Assembly: GCF_000186865.1 (NCBI RefSeq)
Contig: NW_008705567.1
Span: 279,738 to 315,129, forward strand
Direction of reading: 5' to 3'
Origin: Aureococcus anophagefferens
Taxonomy: Eukaryota > Sar > Pelagophyceae > Pelagomonadales > Pelagomonadaceae
DNA length: 35,392 bases
The translations under genes were made by a program, and so were the position numbers. The notes beneath the pieces were generated by a model. That model was not told the origin of the DNA and ran no database searches. It saw only the letters and a list, made by a program, of their open reading frames with translations. Position 1 is the stretch's first letter. Each line of letters opens with the position of its first letter. Of the stretch, positions 17,928 through 27,630 are shown piece by piece.

Positions 17928-20900
17928 TCAGCGCGCGATATGCGACCCTTGGTGCCTCTCCAAGTCGTCGTCGCCACCGCCATCCAGGGTGGCGGGCTCG
18001 TAGCCGAATTTGGCCGCGGGCGACTCGCGGCCCAAGGGCTCCCGCTTGGACGTGGTGCGAGGCCATGTCGCGGCCGCGACCGCAGACGGGCCGACGCGGC
18101 GTAACTTGAGCCGGGCCTTCGTCAGGGGCGAATGTACGAGCTCAAGGCCGACCTGGACGGGCCGCGTATCAGCGCCGTACTGCGTCCGGCCGATGCAAAG
18201 CGGGGGCTCATCGCTTGCGGACCATCGCGGGATGCGGCTCCGCTGGAGTGTCTGGACCGATCTGAGCGCGATCGAGTCACACCGTGCGAGCCCGTCGGAA
18301 TTCGCCGTTCGGATCTTGCACCGAGGCGAAGGGATGCTTCTCAGCATCGCCGGCTTGCCTATCCAGGAGCTATCATGGTGGGTCGGGAGCGAATTCGGGT
18401 CAGGCTGAACCTCGGGCGCGTCCGCCTTGCGCCCAGAATGCAACTCGATCGCGCGCGGCAGGACCCAGGGCGCGCCAGCTCCCCTGGGGCTGTGGATCGC
18501 GTGTTCGAGCGGCCACCAGCTCTTTCTCGCTCGGAATTCGAGCCCGCCGAGGACCTGGGACGGCCGCTGCGCGCCTACCACGGTAGCCGTCGCGCCGGCG
18601 CCCTCGGGCACGAGGACCTGGGAGTGCTGCGAGAAGGCCATGAGCCGCGTCATACGGGGCCCATGGCGACGCATGAAGGAAACAAATTCTTTGACGGTGA
18701 CATCGCCGCTCCGGTCCGCGTCGATCGCCTTCCAGAGGCCCCGGATGCGGTTCGTCGAGATCGCGGCCGGCTTCATGCCTAGGCCCGGGTAGTCCGCGCG
18801 GATGACCTCCTCAAGCTCCTCGTAGCCGAGCAGGCCGGAACCAGTAATATCAAAAAGCGCAAAGACCTTGTACCAGTTACCCGGGGCCTCCTTCACCGTG
18901 CCTCCGGTCGTGTCATGGAATTTCTTCCGCGTGTGCCGCGTCTCGACAGCCTCTTCGAGCTGCGCGACGACGCCCTGGAGCTCGCCGGCGTGCTCCTCCG
19001 TGAGCAGATCCTCCCAGTCGTCCAGCATCAGAAGGTATGTCGCCTGCTGGAATTCTTTTATAGTAGACTCGCCGGAACCGTTGTAGTCGATGTAGTCCCA
19101 CAGAGCGGTCAAAGCATCGAAGTCGAGCGCGTCCCGCACGAGAAGCTTCGCCGCGAGCCGGAACTCCTTGAAGCTGAGACGCCCACTCTGATCCTCGTCT
19201 ATGGACTCGAAGAGCCGCTGCCAGTTGCCGCGCATCGTGGACCGCGTGCCTTCGGACCCGCAGACCGACGCAAAGGCCTCGTGTAGCACGAGCACGATCT
19301 CCCGCAGCTCCTCCACAGGCCTCACGAGCCGCTCTGGTTTCCGTGGCATAGACTGTTCCTCTTCGATCTTCCGAATGTTGGCTGTGTTTGACTTCTCGAG
19401 AGCCGTATAGACTTTAGCAACAGAGCCCTGCTCGCCAAGAGGCCCGAGAGTGGCGAGGGCCGCGGCGAAGAAGCCGAGGGAAAAGATGAGGCTAAGAGCG
19501 ACGGTCAGGAAAATGAACACGGCGAACTTGAAGAAGAATATGATCTGTGCGCCAAACATTGGACACGACGCGCCGAGCGTCGAGATGGCGCCCGAGAGGA
19601 TAGAGGCGCCGGTGTCGGCGAGGGCGGCCTTGACTTTGGCTTCGCGCGAGTCATGTTCAGAGCTCAGGTAGGAGTCCGCGAGGTGGACGGTGTAGTCGAC
19701 GGAGAAGCCAATGACGACGACAATGAGGATCGACTCGAGCGTGCCCAGGCCCCAGCCAACGACGTGCATGAAGCCGAGAACGATGGTCGTGATCATGCCG
19801 ATGGTCGTCGTCGCAATGATGGCCATGAGGTAGTTGCCTGTCGCACAAGTTAAAACGAGGCAGGCGAGCGCGAGTGACGTGAGCATGTTCGAGACTCCGT
19901 TGGGAACGAGCTGGGCGCTCACGCTCCAAATCTCCGCACCGGGCAGATAGACCATACCTGCCATGGAGTAGCGGCCGTTGAGGGAATCCATCCAATCGTC
20001 CCACTTCTTCGCCATCTTCAGGCCCGCGACGTAGTCGCTCTCGCTCGCACGGAGCGTCGTCTGCACCGCGATGTCGTAGAACGCAAGTCGGAGATATGCG
20101 CCGCGCGAGTCGCCGAGCGCGAAGATGTAGGCTTTCCACCAGCTGCTGTCAGCGGGGTGGGACCCAACCAATGCAGCGATCTCATAGGCGACCTGATCTT
20201 CGCTCCGGCTGCACTTGAAGAGCGTCGCATCGGCCACCGACTTCGTCTCATTGAGGCAGACCCTCGTGGGGATGGGCCAGAAGCCGGAGCACGTACAACC
20301 GTCCACGAGGGGCGACGTGGCGTCGAGTGTGAGTTCACTCACCACGATGCCCGTCTTCTTATCGACGCCCGTCGTTTTATCGATGTCGAACAGGTCCGGC
20401 GAGATCATGAACGTCGAGAAGCACGGCACGCACGTCCTCCCGGGCACATGCTCGGTCGCGTAGCGAGAAGCATTGGGATCGATCCGCGCGGACATGTTCT
20501 CCCAACTCGCCATGGAGTGGAAGAGAGACTGAACGCCGTAGGCTTTCTGGAACGCGGACGAGACGCCGCCGTCAGCTGTGTCCATGAAGGAGCCCATGCG
20601 CGAGCCCTCGATCTGCGTGTTGATGCCATGGGTACGGTCGACCTTGAGGCCATCGGGCGGAGTGTGGGCCAGCATGTCGGCGATAGAGTAGAGCTGGATT
20701 TGGGCCTCAACACCGTCAAGGTCAAAGCCCGTGTCCCAGTTGACCAATCCGCTCTCGCCGGCAACAAAGCGCTCTGGCCGGAGGTCGTTGGTTCCGAGCG
20801 GGTTTTTGTGGTCGAAACCGAAGAGGATATGCGCCGTGAGCGGCTTTGCGCTTGGCGGGAACCAGAAGTTGTTCACGTAGGTCACCTGGTGGAAGTTTGT

Positions 20901-22730
20901 GTCCGCGGGCAGGAGCTCGTATAGCTGGAAGGGCACGGCTTCGATCATGCACGCGAAGATCAGGAAGAGAAACCACCATGACCCAAGAGCCCCAAGTACG
21001 GCGAAGCGATACTTGCACAAGAATGGCGCATAGACATTGCAGAACCAAACAGGCAGGCCACCGCCGCCCTCTGCGACGGAGCCGCCGTCGGGTGCGACCT
21101 TTTTCTTTGTCGAACAGACGGTGTCAACGAGGGCCTGCCACGGACTTGGAAGGTGCTTGACGTGGTGCTCGTAGAAGAGCACGACACAGGGGAAATAGGA
21201 CACGACGGCGCAAAAGTTGACAAGGACGAGGAGCGCTGCGAAGACGCCAAAGGTCGCGATGCCCGGAAACGGAGACGCCAGATTCGTGATGAACGAGATG
21301 ACCGTCGTCGCCGAGGTCACGAGCATGGCGCCGGCGGCGTGGTAGTAGACATGGCGCAAGCGGTGCGCGTCGGTCTTGTAGATCCCGTGCCCCCCCCCGG
21401 CCGCCGACGCCTGCCAGACGTCCCAGTAGACAAAGATATCATCCGCGCCGATGCCCATGATGATGAACAGGCTGAGCGCACAGAATATCGTGAAGTAGCG
21501 GTAGCCGAAGCCAAAGGCCGTGGGCCAGAAGTAGCGATAGAGCAGGTTCGCGCCAAAGAAGGAGCAGAAGATCTGGAACATGCCTGCAGTCATGACGAAG
21601 GCCGAGCCCAGGTAGAACCACATGTAACAGCACACGATGACGATGGACATCATGATGAGGTTCAGGTCCACCTGGACCTGGTCCATGAGTGGGTTGTAGA
21701 GTGCATAAAAGTAGAGCGTCGGGAACCTTTTATCCTGCTGGTCTTCGAAGAAGTCCTCCTCGAACTCCTCGACGATCCAATGATTGAGGTGCGTTCGCTC
21801 GTCTTCGCGGTAATTTTGGGTGTAGTACTCGATGGGCAGGCCCAATTCCTCGATGAGATAGGCCACTTCGGGTTGGGTGTAGTGCGAGACGTCGTGGCGT
21901 GGCGTCCCGGCGTAGATCGCCGTCTGCAGGATCTTCGAATTTAGATTCTGCGATGTGAAGTCCTTGTGCAGCATGTCCTTGAAGCTCGTCCAGTCCGCAG
22001 TGCCTGCGGCCTCGATCTTGGCCACGGTGCCCACGATGTCGACAAAGTTCGGGTCGCCGTATTTCTCGAAGAAGAAGACCGGCGAGAAGGGCCGTTGGCA
22101 TCCGTTGCCGTCGCTGATCTTGTATTCGGTGCCGGAACCGTCGGCCGTCTTCATCGTCGCGGTTTTGTTGAGGTCACAGGTCGGGTATGCGGTCGCGTAG
22201 CTGAGTTTACAGCGCTCGCCCCAGCCCGCATGGCTCGTGATGCGCTCTTCACGCTTCCGCAGCTCACTGAGGCCCTCGGTCGTGAGCGCGTTGCCGCCCT
22301 CGTCGTCGAAGGAGCCCTTCATCAGGATCAGAATGATGGGGTCCGCGGCGATGCTCCGCGGGCACCTGGCGGTGACGAGGTCGAAGCTCGCCTCTAATGC
22401 TCCTTTCGCATAGGCGTTCGCGCGACGCTGATACCTGTCTTCGATGAGCGTCAGACCCACCTCGCCCAGCTTGTCGGTGCTCATGGGTTGCAAACCCAGG
22501 CCGCCGAGAACGAGCGTGACGATGATGAATAACGCGTTCACGCCGCAGAGGCCGCAGCAGGAGCCGATGCGATGCGTTGTCGCGAACCAGAACATCCCGC
22601 CCACTGTCTCGTCGTCCTCGGTGGCTCGCTCGATGGATCGGTAGGAGGAATCAGGTGTCACGGCCGCCTCAGCGCCCGTCGACCGAGGCGCCTCTATTTC
22701 TTCCTCTGCCATCTCAAAACTCGCTGCCAT
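17928..22730 (-). CDS. Dispatched/Patched-like RND transporter fused to C-terminal EF-hands
   Basis: The start is the ATG at 22730 (MAASFEMAEEEIEAP); the further upstream open frame begins only at TTG. The product has about 1600 residues. A first membrane helix (ALFIIVTLVLGGLGL, about 65-80) is followed by a large extracytoplasmic loop. The next block of five or six helices is sterol-sensing-domain-like, with the charged motif MGIGADDIFVYWDVW (Asp pair at about 430-431). A second loop with many cysteines follows, then a second helix bundle with GFSVDYTVHLADSY (Asp at about 1012). Paired acidic motifs in transmembrane helix 4 and 10 positions are typical of proton- or sodium-driven RND proteins such as Dispatched and NPC1. 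After the last helix come four EF-hand-like loops (about 1178-1350). DEDQSGRLSFKE and DADRSGDVTVKE are canonical; DYNGSGESTIKE and DITGSGLLGYEE are less so. A Ca-regulated lipid or sterol transporter is a reasonable inference. The last 230 residues are low complexity. Confidence 0.9.
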   Translation of the reverse strand: MAASFEMAEEEIEAPRSTGAEAAVTPDSSYRSIERATEDDETVGGMFWFATTHRIGSCCGLCGVNALFIIVTLVLGGLGLQPMSTDKLGEVGLTLIEDRYQRRANAYAKGALEASFDLVTARCPRSIAADPIILILMKGSFDDEGGNALTTEGLSELRKREERITSHAGWGERCKLSYATAYPTCDLNKTATMKTADGSGTEYKISDGNGCQRPFSPVFFFEKYGDPNFVDIVGTVAKIEAAGTADWTSFKDMLHKDFTSQNLNSKILQTAIYAGTPRHDVSHYTQPEVAYLIEELGLPIEYYTQNYREDERTHLNHWIVEEFEEDFFEDQQDKRFPTLYFYALYNPLMDQVQVDLNLIMMSIVIVCCYMWFYLGSAFVMTAGMFQIFCSFFGANLLYRYFWPTAFGFGYRYFTIFCALSLFIIMGIGADDIFVYWDVWQASAAGGGHGIYKTDAHRLRHVYYHAAGAMLVTSATTVISFITNLASPFPGIATFGVFAALLVLVNFCAVVSYFPCVVLFYEHHVKHLPSPWQALVDTVCSTKKKVAPDGGSVAEGGGGLPVWFCNVYAPFLCKYRFAVLGALGSWWFLFLIFACMIEAVPFQLYELLPADTNFHQVTYVNNFWFPPSAKPLTAHILFGFDHKNPLGTNDLRPERFVAGESGLVNWDTGFDLDGVEAQIQLYSIADMLAHTPPDGLKVDRTHGINTQIEGSRMGSFMDTADGGVSSAFQKAYGVQSLFHSMASWENMSARIDPNASRYATEHVPGRTCVPCFSTFMISPDLFDIDKTTGVDKKTGIVVSELTLDATSPLVDGCTCSGFWPIPTRVCLNETKSVADATLFKCSRSEDQVAYEIAALVGSHPADSSWWKAYIFALGDSRGAYLRLAFYDIAVQTTLRASESDYVAGLKMAKKWDDWMDSLNGRYSMAGMVYLPGAEIWSVSAQLVPNGVSNMLTSLALACLVLTCATGNYLMAIIATTTIGMITTIVLGFMHVVGWGLGTLESILIVVVIGFSVDYTVHLADSYLSSEHDSREAKVKAALADTGASILSGAISTLGASCPMFGAQIIFFFKFAVFIFLTVALSLIFSLGFFAAALATLGPLGEQGSVAKVYTALEKSNTANIRKIEEEQSMPRKPERLVRPVEELREIVLVLHEAFASVCGSEGTRSTMRGNWQRLFESIDEDQSGRLSFKEFRLAAKLLVRDALDFDALTALWDYIDYNGSGESTIKEFQQATYLLMLDDWEDLLTEEHAGELQGVVAQLEEAVETRHTRKKFHDTTGGTVKEAPGNWYKVFALFDITGSGLLGYEELEEVIRADYPGLGMKPAAISTNRIRGLWKAIDADRSGDVTVKEFVSFMRRHGPRMTRLMAFSQHSQVLVPEGAGATATVVGAQRPSQVLGGLEFRARKSWWPLEHAIHSPRGAGAPWVLPRAIELHSGRKADAPEVQPDPNSLPTHHDSSWIGKPAMLRSIPSPRCKIRTANSDGLARCDSIALRSVQTLQRSRIPRWSASDEPPLCIGRTQYGADTRPVQVGLELVHSPLTKARLKLRRVGPSAVAAATWPRTTSKREPLGRESPAAKFGYEPATLDGGGDDDLERHQGSHIAR

Positions 22731-25064
22731 CTTGGGCGTCGCTAGGCTCTGCGCTAAATGACAGGGGACGACCGAGGATGAGTTGACACTCGCAACTCGC
22801 GGCCGAGGCGACTTCCAATTACTCAAAAAAACAGGTGAGGGGACTCGACTATTCTTCTGTCCGAGGCTTCAAACAAAAAATATATCCGAAATAAATGCAG
22901 CTGCGCTGCTGCGCCGAGTTCTCAAGGGCAGTCCAAAACCGCAGCCAGCCGCCGGGGGCCGAGCCAGCCAGCCAGCCAGGGACGTCCAGTCCACGAAACG
23001 ACCCCTCGCTACAACCTCTACAACGCGCGCCTACGGCGCGCCGCGCCGTCCTGGGGCGGCTGCGGCGACCGGCTGGCCGCCGGCCACGCGCGTCGGCGCT
23101 CGCGCTTCCGTCACCCCCGGCGGGCCACTCCGGATTCTAACTAGATTTTGACATGTATCCCGCACGAAAATCGCAAGATTTGCACATGCAACGTCTACAT
23201 TGAAGAAATGGGTGGCTGTCAGCGACCGAGCCAGCCAGCCAGCCAACATCTACCTCACGGTCAGCCAAACCGGCTCCCGGCGGAGGATTTTCATCCACTT
23301 TATCAAAAAAGTTCCCCCAACGAGCGCGCGAAACATATCTATCGACGGCTGCCGATTGATCTTTCGTCCGCCCAACTGCGGACACTAGATCTCACACTGC
23401 GGGCTGCCTCCGCGTCGCGCGTCCGCAGCACATGGGCAACCCTATAGCAAGTCCTCCTGGCAGCTGCGGCGGACCCTCACGACGCGGCTCCATCTCGAAG
23501 GAGTTGCCATAGCGCATTGTGGTTCTCGAGCGCGGCGGGCTCCACGTCCTGCGCGCTGCGCGGGCCCTAATGATCTCAGCTTCTGCGCGTCCCCGCGAGG
23601 ATCAGACTGGGGTTTTGGAATCTCCGCCCCCGAGTTCCTACGGCGATGTAGGCTCGTTTTCTCCCCCTGTGGGCTGGAACATGCCGAATGCCGTGTCGAA
23701 AGTTGTCCGTCCATCGACATCGACGTGCGAAATGCTGCCGAAATCAGGGTTAGTATTGATCGATTAATTCAAGAATCAATGTTGTTTGAAGAAGTTAATG
23801 TATCTCCACTTTTGATGAAGTGGATGAAAGATTGTTATCGTGGACTGCCCTAGGAGTTCTTGGCATTCGATTGTCGACAGCCCGAGTTCCTGGAACTCAA
23901 ACCGAAGTCGGCGAGTTGGACCCCCGCGCCCACCCTGGCGGGCTGCGCGCTATTTTCGGTCACACATGCCGGCGTTTCTTTGGCTTGGAAGCGCGACGGG
24001 CCGCCCGGGGGACGGGCTGCTCGGCGCCGAGTCGTTCGTGATGGCGCGCCCAGGCCGCGCAGAGCCCCCGCGCCGGTGCTCTGGGGCCGCCCGGCTCGTG
24101 CTCGGGGTCAAATTGGTTGCCGGGATCCAGGGGCAGCCTCGCGCGACGGTTGAACCCGATCCGGGTGCTGCGCGCGCGGTGCGCGCCCGTGTCGCAGAGA
24201 CCTTGGAATCCAAAGTCTTCGACCTCTATGGTCGAGCGCATCAAATAGGACTCCCGCACTACATAGACGAACGATCCCCGACGCTCCGTGAACTCGAACA
24301 CGGCGGAAAAGGGTGCGGGGACCGCGGGCAACCCTTTCCCGACCCCTTGCGGCGCCTCGTGCGCGACGCGACGCAATCCTGGGGAGTGCATCTCTCGGGG
24401 AATGTGTCGTCGACAGGCTTCCGATCCTCGCTGCAGCGGGGGTTGTCTCTTGACTCGGTTCCTGCGTCGAGCTACGGGCTGGTGAAGACGACTTTTTCGT
24501 CCATAGTCGAGCGCGGACTTTGCGCGTTTCGTGTCACAGCATCAACTCCGACGCGAACTTGGGGATACAATTTGTTGGCTTTGCAATCTGAAATCGCTTA
24601 ACAATTTTATTACTACTATTGTAAGATGGAACCAACCAAAATCCTAGATTACCGGCTATTAGATCTACTTAATATTAAGATAAGAGATGAGGGCCGGCGC
24701 CACGGGGACCCCGGCGGCGATCCGGAGCGTTCCGGCGCGATCCGGAGCGATCTGGAGCGATCTGGAGCGATCTCGATCCACCGACACCCCGCCGAAAAGA
24801 CGCCGGCGAGCGTCGTCGCTCAGTTCAAGTTGCGAAAACGCGGCGGCCGCCGCGCCGAGCGACGCACGGCCGCCACGCCGAACCCTGACACGATCATCAT
24901 CCAACGCGTCGGACTCGTCTTAGACCGCGTCACTACGGGTCGTTTCTATGGAAGCGATTTCATCGGGGGACCCTCCGCAGAGCCGGTGCCACCGGCTATC
25001 CAGGTCCACTAGCGGGGAAAGCAGATGCTTCCTCGGTGGTTTAAGGGGTCAAAACGCGCCGGTT
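22731..25064. other. Gene-poor 2.3-kb interval
   Basis: The presumed promoter of the RND gene lies in an A-rich stretch (22830-22900). Two AGCC tetranucleotide tracts occur at 22963-22979 and 23229-23244. The longest frame (about 23841-24601, plus) begins with GTG and has no family motif; its middle (VFDLYGRAHQIGLPHYIDER) and the opposite strand (SFVYVVRESYLMRSTIEVED) both look mildly protein-like, so a gene remnant cannot be excluded. An AT-rich patch lies at 24595-24690, followed by the 10-bp tandem repeat. Confidence 0.45.
24719..24778. repeat. 10-bp tandem repeat, about six units
   Basis: Units are GATCCGGAGC, GTTCCGGCGC, GATCCGGAGC, GATCTGGAGC, GATCTGGAGC and a final diverged GATCTCGATC. 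The period is exactly 10 bp, close to one helical turn, so each GATC falls on the same DNA face. Confidence 0.85.
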
Positions 25065-27387
25065 TCACGCGCGTGCGCGCGGCGGGGGGGGCAGGGGGCG
25101 CTCAGGCCTCGGCGTCGGCGTCGTCGCCTGGGACGAGTCAGGTGAGGCGCCCCCGGCTTCCCGACGCTCGGACCTCGTCCGCGTCGCGCTCATCTCGGCT
25201 CGGTTTCGGGCGGGCGACCGTCGCGCGTCGCGCGCCCGAAGACGCGACGCGCTCTCCGGAGCGCGCGGGGCGCGCGACGTCGGCGTGGTTCCGCGCGGCG
25301 CCGCGCCAAGGAGGGGCTTCTTCTCGAGCGCGGCGCGCGGCGCTCCCTGGTCGAGCGTCGCGCAGTAGAGGAAGAGCGCGCCGGAGGACGCGTAGGACGC
25401 GACGACGGACCAGAGCACGAGCCACTTGACGACGGCGTCGGCCGCGCCGCCGGCGAGGAGCGCGTCGTAGACGACGCCTGCGCGGCCCCCGCGGTCGGCC
25501 GGGCCGCCGCCGCCCCGGCCCGGCTTCGGGCGGGCGATCGCCCGGGCGCGCGGCGCGCGGCGCGCGCGCGCGACGCCCGAGCGCCGCCCGGGGCGGCGCC
25601 GATCGCGTAGGACGCGAGCGACCCGAAGAACGTCGCGATGAGCGTGAAGCAGGCGATGGCGAGCGCGCGGCAGTCCGGTTCGAGCGCGGACTGCATCGTC
25701 GCGACGACCTGGGCCGGGGGGCGGGCGCGTCGACGCGGCTCCCGCGCGAGCGTCGACCCGAGCCGCCCGCCGCGCGTCGAGCGCGCGACGCGCGCGCGCG
25801 CGGCTCGTCCGCGAACGGGCCGGAGGGCCTCGGATCCGACCGAGGCGGCGCGGCTCGAGGCGCCGCGGGGACGGCCCGCCGGCCGCGTCCCGCGCGGGCG
25901 GCGGCGGGCCCGAACCAGCACTCGGCGACGAGGTACTCGAGGAAGAGGCCGAGGAGGATCGAGACGTAGAAGTTGGGCGCGAGGCAGCAGATCGCCATGA
26001 ACGGCAGCGCGCCGAAGCAGCCGCACGCCTGTGTGGAACTCACCCTGATTCAGGGGGTCCTGACCAAACTCGAGAACTCTCGAGCTCGGTCGCATCGAAG
26101 TCGATTCGGGTGATTTCTGGACGAATCGATTGCCCTCCTCGAGTTTTCGAAGCACAGCTGAAGAGCTCGCGTCGAAACTGCCGCGTACGCTCACATTGAA
26201 GTCGGGTTGAAGACTCGAATTCCACGCAGCCGCACGCGGGGAGGTACATGCGCGCGCGGGGCTCGACGGCGCGCCACTTGTCCGCCGCCATGCCCCCGAG
26301 CCACGAGCCTGCGCGGCGCGCGCGCGCGGTTGGGGGCCTGGCCGCGGGGGCCGGCGCGGCGGGGGCCGCGCGCGGGCGCCGGCCGCGCGCTCAGGAAGCC
26401 GCCGGTCGCGACGACGTAGGCGTTGATGTAGGAGTACTCGTCGTCGTAGCCCGGGAAGACGACGCCGTAGAACGTCGGAAGGTAGCCCGCCTGCGGCGGG
26501 CGGCAGGCGCGTGGGCCGGCGGGGGGGCGCCGCGGCGGCCGCGCGGCGGCCGCGCGATCGCGTAGCCGCCCATGTAGCGGAGGCTGCTCGCCGCGAAGAC
26601 GAGGACGACGAGGCGGTTGCCGAAGATGGCGGCGAGCGCCTGCTTGAACGTCTTCTTCGGCGGGCCCGGCGCCGGCGCGCCGGCGTCGCCGCCGGCGGGC
26701 TTGGCGGCGCCGCGGCCCGGCTCGGCGACGCCGAGGCCCTCGAGCGCGGCGAGGCCGAAGCCGAGCGCGGCGATGAGGAAGCACGCGTCGCGCCACCCGA
26801 GGCTTGTCGCCATGGAGATGCAGAGCGACGCGAGGCCGCCGCCGACCTGCGCGGCCGCGGGCGGTGCCCGGCCGCCGGCGCGCGCGGCCGCGACCCCCCC
26901 CCCCCCTTCCGTCGGCGCCGCGCCGCGCGTAGACGCCGCAGGCGAAGAGGCCGTTGGCCTGCGCGCGCTGCGCCTCCGGGAAGTAGTCGGCGATGAGGCT
27001 GTAGCTCGCGGGGTTCGAGAAGGCCTGGCCAAAGCCCAACGCCAAACGCCAGAGCAGCACCTCGGCGTACGTCTTCGAGTACCCGATCATGAAGAGCGCC
27101 GCGTTCCAGATGAGGCAGCCCGCGAAGATGATGAGCTTCCGCGACGACACGTCGGCGGCCCGCCCCGCGACGAGGCCCGCGAGGCAGAAGGTCGCCGAGA
27201 AGCCGTAGCCCGTGAGGATGCCGTAGTCCGCGTAGCTCAACGAGTCGGCCGCCTGGATCGACGTGAAGTCGTCGTCGGCGGACACGTTGTAGAGGTAGTT
27301 GAGGCTGTAGCGGCTCCACTGCTGCTGCATGTAGATGAGGCCGAGGATGAGGAGGACGAACCAGCTGTAGCGAGGAGCGGGAGCCAT
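25065..27387 (-). CDS. Major facilitator superfamily transporter, seven exons with GC-AG introns
   Basis: The start is the ATG at 27387 (MAPAPRYSWFVLLILGLIYM). Exons on the minus strand are 26929-27387, 26556-26846, 26391-26490, 26238-26308, 25903-26028, 25600-25708 and 25065-25477. They sum to 1569 nt with every phase matching, giving 522 residues. The reconstructed protein has the expected 12-helix MFS layout: LTGYGFSATFCLAGLVAGRA and DVSSRKLIIFAG (the loop 2-3 motif), LLWRLALGFGQAFSNPASYS, then across junctions GVY-VGGGLASL, RYMGGYAI-AGYLPTFY, ATGGFL-S-SWLGGMAADKW, YLP-ACGCFGALPFM, AECWFGPA-VVATMQSA and SYAI-G-VVYDALLAGG. A basic cytosolic tail follows. It resembles Spinster-type MFS proteins; the substrate is unknown. 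All introns can be read with a GC 5' site; for intron 1 a GT site nine bases earlier (GTCTAC) also keeps frame. Confidence 0.85.
26029..26229 (-). mobile_element. Introner-like element, copy 1, acting as intron 4 of the MFS gene
   Basis: This 201-bp insertion is flanked by the 8-bp direct repeat CCGCACGC (plus strand) at 26021-26028 and 26230-26237. In the gene sense the ends are CTGCGTGGAATTC and GAGTTCCACACAG, a 13-bp terminal inverted repeat with two mismatches. Splicing from the GC of the upstream target copy (GCGTGCGG) to the element's terminal AG removes one target copy plus the element (209 nt). That gives YLP-ACGCFGAL with no added or lost residue. Interior sequence is shared with copies at 30344 and 33684. 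The element has no coding capacity. Confidence 0.87.
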
Positions 27388-27630
27388 TGCTGACCTGGGC
27401 GGCGGGGACGGTGGGCGCACGAGTTTTGGGTCTCGACTTGAGGCGCGCCGGCTTGCGGGGGCGCGGGGATCGCGCTGCGGGGGATGGGGAAGCGGCGGGG
27501 ATGTCAGCCTCGGGCCCGCGGCGCAGGCGGGGCGATGCGTGTTTGGTGACGACACACGGTCGGGGGCGGAGGCCAATTCAACGAAAAACGGTACCTGCAC
27601 CTTGTCTCTCAATCCGTCTCACGGTGGAGA

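Noticed and set aside
23841..24601. Plus-strand frame of about 250 codons
   Set aside because: No ATG at the start and no recognisable domain. Parts look weakly protein-like on both strands, so it is mentioned only in the interval description and not called a gene.
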